Source: Palsa-872 sp036844615 (GTDB lineage Bacteria > Chloroflexota > Dormibacteria > Dormibacterales > Dormibacteraceae). From it: a stretch of 9,608 nucleotides of DNA. Below are positions 7,046 to 9,608 of the stretch, in pieces. A model generated the notes under the pieces. The model worked only from the letters and a program-made list of their open reading frames with translations. It made no database searches and was not told where the DNA came from. The DNA is taken from positions 1 through 9,608 of the forward strand of contig DAIUFK010000078.1 in assembly GCA_036844615.1 (NCBI GenBank). Reading direction: 5' to 3'. The position numbers and the translations under genes are program-made. How positions within the stretch are numbered: position 1 is the first letter of the stretch; each line of letters opens with the position of its first letter.

Positions 7046-8061
7046 CCATCACCCGCAGGCCGACATCAGCACGTACGGCAGGGAGCGCCGACGGCTCGGC
7101 GACTGCGCGCGAGCTCGTGCTGGTGGTCGACGACGACGAGCAGATGCTCAGGCTCGTCAAGCGTATCCTCGAGCGCGCCGGTTTCGAGTGTGTGACGATC
7201 GGCGACGGCGAGCTCGCGCATGAGGCGGCTGTCGACTGGCGCCCCGACATCATCCTGCTCGACCTGATGCTCGGTTCGACGACAGGCGACCAGATCCTCG
7301 CCGAGATCCGCAAAGATTTCCGGACCCGGTTGATCCCCGTCGTCTTCCTCACCGTGCGCAGCTCACTGAAGGACAAGGTCGAGCACCTTCTGGCCGGAGC
7401 CGACGACTACGTCACCAAACCTTTCATCCCCGAAGAGCTGATCGCGCGTCTCCGAGCTGTCATCAGCCGCTCGACGAACACGCGCGACCTTAACCCGCTG
7501 ACTGGAATGAGCGGCAACACCGACATCCTCCGAGAGATCAACCAGCGCCTGAGGGCGAACGAACGCTTCGCGGTCCTCTACCCCGACATCGACACCTTCA
7601 AGAGCTACAACGACCACTATGGCTTCCTTCGGGGCGATGACGTGATCAAAACCCTCGGGAACATCATCCTGGAGGTTCTCGAGACGAACTACTCGCCGCA
7701 GCATTTCGGCGGCCACGTCGGCGGCGATGACTTCGTCATCCTCACCGAGCCTGGCATGGCGGAGGGGGTCGCGGCCGAGATCACCAAGCGCTTCGACGAA
7801 GCGGTTCCGGGCCTGTATGACCAGCCTGATAGAGAACGTGGTTGGATCGAGTACGAGGACCGCTCGGGGACCAAGCTCAGGACAGGGCTGCTGTCGGTGT
7901 CCATCGGCATCGTCGTCGCGGAGCCGGGAAGCTACGAGAGCGCTGCAGCCCTCGCTTCGCGCGCGGCCGAGGTGAAGGGCGTCGCGAAGAGGATGCCGGG
8001 ATCGAGGTGGGTGGTCGACCGCAGGAGGGCCCCGGAAGCACGTGGCGGACGCTCACGTTAA
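7042..8061 (+). CDS. Response regulator with variant GGDEF (GGDDF) output domain
   Basis: This is a 339-residue protein starting at a GTG that overlaps the preceding stop. The receiver (about 24-142) has Asp30-32, phospho-acceptor Asp74, Thr104 and Lys126. The GGDEF-like domain (about 153-326) has YPDIDTFKSYND (Asp182, Asn190), RGDD (Asp199) and signature GGDDF (227-231). The catalytic Glu of GGDEF is thus Asp230, and the usual GH before the GD motif is GF. There is no RxxD inhibitory site just before the signature. Between the signature and the closing SVSIGIV strand there is a longer segment (about 250-283) than in PleD-like cyclases. It may still be a diguanylate cyclase, may make another nucleotide, or may only bind GTP or c-di-GMP. 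Co-translation with the STAS/RsbW pair and the DHp-like protein makes it a likely output of this locus. Confidence 0.92.
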   Translation: MTITRRPTSARTAGSADGSATARELVLVVDDDEQMLRLVKRILERAGFECVTIGDGELAHEAAVDWRPDIILLDLMLGSTTGDQILAEIRKDFRTRLIPVVFLTVRSSLKDKVEHLLAGADDYVTKPFIPEELIARLRAVISRSTNTRDLNPLTGMSGNTDILREINQRLRANERFAVLYPDIDTFKSYNDHYGFLRGDDVIKTLGNIILEVLETNYSPQHFGGHVGGDDFVILTEPGMAEGVAAEITKRFDEAVPGLYDQPDRERGWIEYEDRSGTKLRTGLLSVSIGIVVAEPGSYESAAALASRAAEVKGVAKRMPGSRWVVDRRRAPEARGGRSR

Positions 8062-8073
8062 TCCGCTGGAACG

Positions 8074-8111
8074 CGGGGTCTCCGATGCTAGCATCGACCG
8101 AAGTGACCCCG
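8074..8111 (+). promoter_or_regulatory. Nested inverted repeats just upstream of the secretion ATPase gene
   Basis: CGGGGTC (8074-8080) is complementary to GACCCCG (8105-8111), and between them lies the perfect 14-bp palindrome CGATGCTAGCATCG (8083-8096). The only gap between the GGDEF gene and the ATPase gene is 63 bp, and this element fills its second half. The outer right arm runs into the ribosome-binding sequence GTGGAAG (8111-8117), which sits 7 nt before the ATG. The palindrome also contains TGCTAGCAT, which fits an extended -10 (TGnTAnnAT), though the -35 candidate is poor. It may be an operator over a promoter, or an RNA structure in the leader; there is no T-tract for a terminator. 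Confidence 0.5.
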
Positions 8112-8124
8112 TGGAAGCCCGCCC

Positions 8125-9608
8125 ATGAGTGATCCCGAGCCAATCTCGTCCACGATGTCCGACGCGACGGACGAACCGCCCTTGGGGCTGTCGACAGCGC
8201 GCGCGCCCCTGGCCGGCGTTTCGCTGACGCGCCGCCAGGTATCGGTGCACCGGCTCGACAGCGGACTCGAGCGTGGCGAGTCGGACGCGAGCGCGCTCAC
8301 CGCCGACGGATTCCCGATCTACACGCCTCCTGACCTCGACCGCGCGCGCTGGATCCCCGTCCGCGACATCAAGTACGTGGTCTTCGGCTCTCTCGACGAC
8401 CCCGACCTCGAAGCCGACCCCGGAGAGAAGAGCCAGGCTCGCAAGGCGATCCTCCGTTTCCGCGACGGTGAATGGATCGCCGCGTACATGGACGAGGGCC
8501 AGTCCCAGGACAGCGCAGGCCTCGCTATCAAGATCCGGCTGACCGAGCGCCAGCGCGTGATCCCCGCGGTCGCCGCCTCGGCGGCGTTGCTCGAAATGCA
8601 GTTCGTCGACATGTGGGCCACCACCACCGACTCGGCTCAGCCTCACCGCCGCCGCTCAGACATCGTCGAGGCGGCAGCGCGGCAGGGCCGCGACCTGACC
8701 CAGCTCGCCAACGATTTCCGCGACAGGCTGGCGTTGATCCGCGATGTCGGCCTCACCTCCGGCGACACTCTCGCGTTCTCGCGAGCCGTGCGCACGCACC
8801 TCGACCGTTTCGTCGTCGAAGAGGGCATCAACCTGAACTCGGCAGAAAAATCCGCGCTCGCCGACATCATCCTGCGAGCCGCCGTCGGGTACGGTCCTCT
8901 CGACAGCCTGCTCCACGACCGCTCGGTCAGCGAGATCATGGTCAACGGCCCCGACCAGGTGTTCATCGAACGCCGCGGTGTTTTGACGAAGGCCGACATC
9001 CGCTTCGAGGACGAGAACCAGCTGCTGGAGACGATCCGGCGCATGGTCGCGACCACCGGCCGCCACATCGACGGCCTCAACCCGATGGTCGACGCGCGGC
9101 TCCCCGATGGCAGCCGCGTGAACGCGATCATCAGACCCGCTGCAATCCATGGCGCCGCGCTGACGATCAGGAAGTTCAAGGATGCGGTCCTCGGTATCGA
9201 CGACCTCACGCGGGAGGGCAGCCTCAGCCCTGCGATGGCCGAGTTCCTGAAAGCGGCGGTGCTCGGCCGCATGAACGTGCTTGTCTCCGGTGGCACAGGG
9301 TCTGGCAAGACCACGACCCTCAACGTCATCGCGCGCTTCATCCCTCACAACCAGCGCGTGATCACGATCGAGGATGCCGCCGAGCTGCAGATCGACCACC
9401 CTCACGTCATCGCGCTCGAGCATCGTCCCGCCAACGTCGAAGGCAAGGGCGAGTTGACCATCCGCCAGCTCCTTCGCAACAGCCTCCGGATGCGGCCCGA
9501 CCGCATCCTTGTCGGAGAGGTTCGTGGCGCCGAGGCCCTCGACATGCTTCAGGCGATGAACACCGGCCACGACGGCAGCATGTCGACGATTCACTCGAAC
9601 TCCGCGCG
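8125..9608 (+). CDS. TadA/CpaF-family secretion ATPase with extra N-terminal domain, C-terminus cut by window edge
   Basis: There are 494 visible codons, open to the right edge. The C-terminal two-thirds is a type II/IV secretion ATPase of the TadA/CpaF group. A helical N-terminal ATPase region is at about 215-300, with GYGPLDSLLHDRSVSEIMVNG being family-typical. Walker A is GGTGSGKTT with Lys395, the Asp box ITIEDAAELQ lies at 413-422, Walker B is ILVGE with Glu465, and the His box is STIH with His490. Such hexameric ATPases drive assembly of Tad/Flp pili or related type IV pilus-like machines at the inner membrane. Before this lies an extra segment of about 175 residues: a Ser/Asp-rich start, then a predicted beta-rich domain (about 62-165) with WIPVRDIKYVVFG and ILRFRDGEWIAAYMDEG. 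I cannot assign this domain with confidence. The start ATG has GTGGAAG 7 nt upstream. Other tad genes, if present, would lie to the right. Confidence 0.93.
   Translation, partial: MSDPEPISSTMSDATDEPPLGLSTARAPLAGVSLTRRQVSVHRLDSGLERGESDASALTADGFPIYTPPDLDRARWIPVRDIKYVVFGSLDDPDLEADPGEKSQARKAILRFRDGEWIAAYMDEGQSQDSAGLAIKIRLTERQRVIPAVAASAALLEMQFVDMWATTTDSAQPHRRRSDIVEAAARQGRDLTQLANDFRDRLALIRDVGLTSGDTLAFSRAVRTHLDRFVVEEGINLNSAEKSALADIILRAAVGYGPLDSLLHDRSVSEIMVNGPDQVFIERRGVLTKADIRFEDENQLLETIRRMVATTGRHIDGLNPMVDARLPDGSRVNAIIRPAAIHGAALTIRKFKDAVLGIDDLTREGSLSPAMAEFLKAAVLGRMNVLVSGGTGSGKTTTLNVIARFIPHNQRVITIEDAAELQIDHPHVIALEHRPANVEGKGELTIRQLLRNSLRMRPDRILVGEVRGAEALDMLQAMNTGHDGSMSTIHSNSA

Noticed and set aside
8062..8124. 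Intrinsic terminator after the GGDEF gene
   Set aside because: The inverted repeats are real but no T-rich run follows, and a ribosome-binding site comes directly after; regulation of the next gene is more likely.
8656..9594. 312-codon open frame on the minus strand opposite the secretion ATPase gene
   Set aside because: The opposite strand encodes a clear TadA/CpaF with all motifs; the antisense frame shows no recognisable domain and is expected in GC-rich DNA.
1..9608. Insertion sequence, phage, toxin-antitoxin, CRISPR or tRNA genes
   Set aside because: No transposase-like frame, regularly spaced repeats, or tRNA-like fold was seen; base composition looks uniform across the window.

Overview
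GC-rich bacterial DNA, densely coded, holding seven genes of which the first and last run off the window edges. The layout is: a membrane sensor histidine kinase (minus strand, 1-2321, C-terminus cut); divergent from it, a membrane hybrid histidine kinase with two receivers (2441-4789); convergent with that, a receiver-PP2C phosphatase of RsbU type (minus strand, 4775-5905); then, on the plus strand, a tight cluster of a STAS anti-sigma-factor antagonist (6038-6379), an RsbW-type ATPase/anti-sigma factor (6330-6806), an 80-residue protein that is little more than a histidine-kinase dimerisation helix pair (6803-7045), and a response regulator with a variant GGDEF domain (7042-8061); finally a TadA/CpaF secretion ATPase with an unusual N-terminal domain (8125 to the right edge).

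The organism cannot be named from this sequence. High GC, several start codons without a clear Shine-Dalgarno sequence, RsbU/STAS/RsbW partner switching and a Tad-type ATPase fit Actinomycetota or a Chloroflexota/Dormibacterota-like lineage. This is an impression from protein style, not a placement.

Taken together the window reads as one signalling locus. Two membrane kinases are probable inputs. A receiver-controlled PP2C phosphatase would dephosphorylate the STAS protein, which would then sequester the RsbW-like protein (a partner switch). A receiver-GGDEF protein made from the same transcript suggests a link to cyclic-di-GMP-like signalling. The downstream Tad ATPase points to pilus assembly, adhesion or surface behaviour as a possible output. 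The hybrid kinase has no Hpt domain, so the small stand-alone His-containing protein is a candidate missing phosphotransfer element. The closest precedent known to me is HptB-HsbR-HsbA-HsbD of Pseudomonas aeruginosa, which joins a phosphotransfer protein, receiver-PP2C, STAS protein and diguanylate cyclase. The components here are arranged differently. The links between proteins are inferred from domain content and gene order only.

No tRNA, rRNA, CRISPR array, insertion sequence or phage gene was seen. The three intergenic gaps (2322-2440, 5906-6037, 8062-8124) hold inverted repeats described below.
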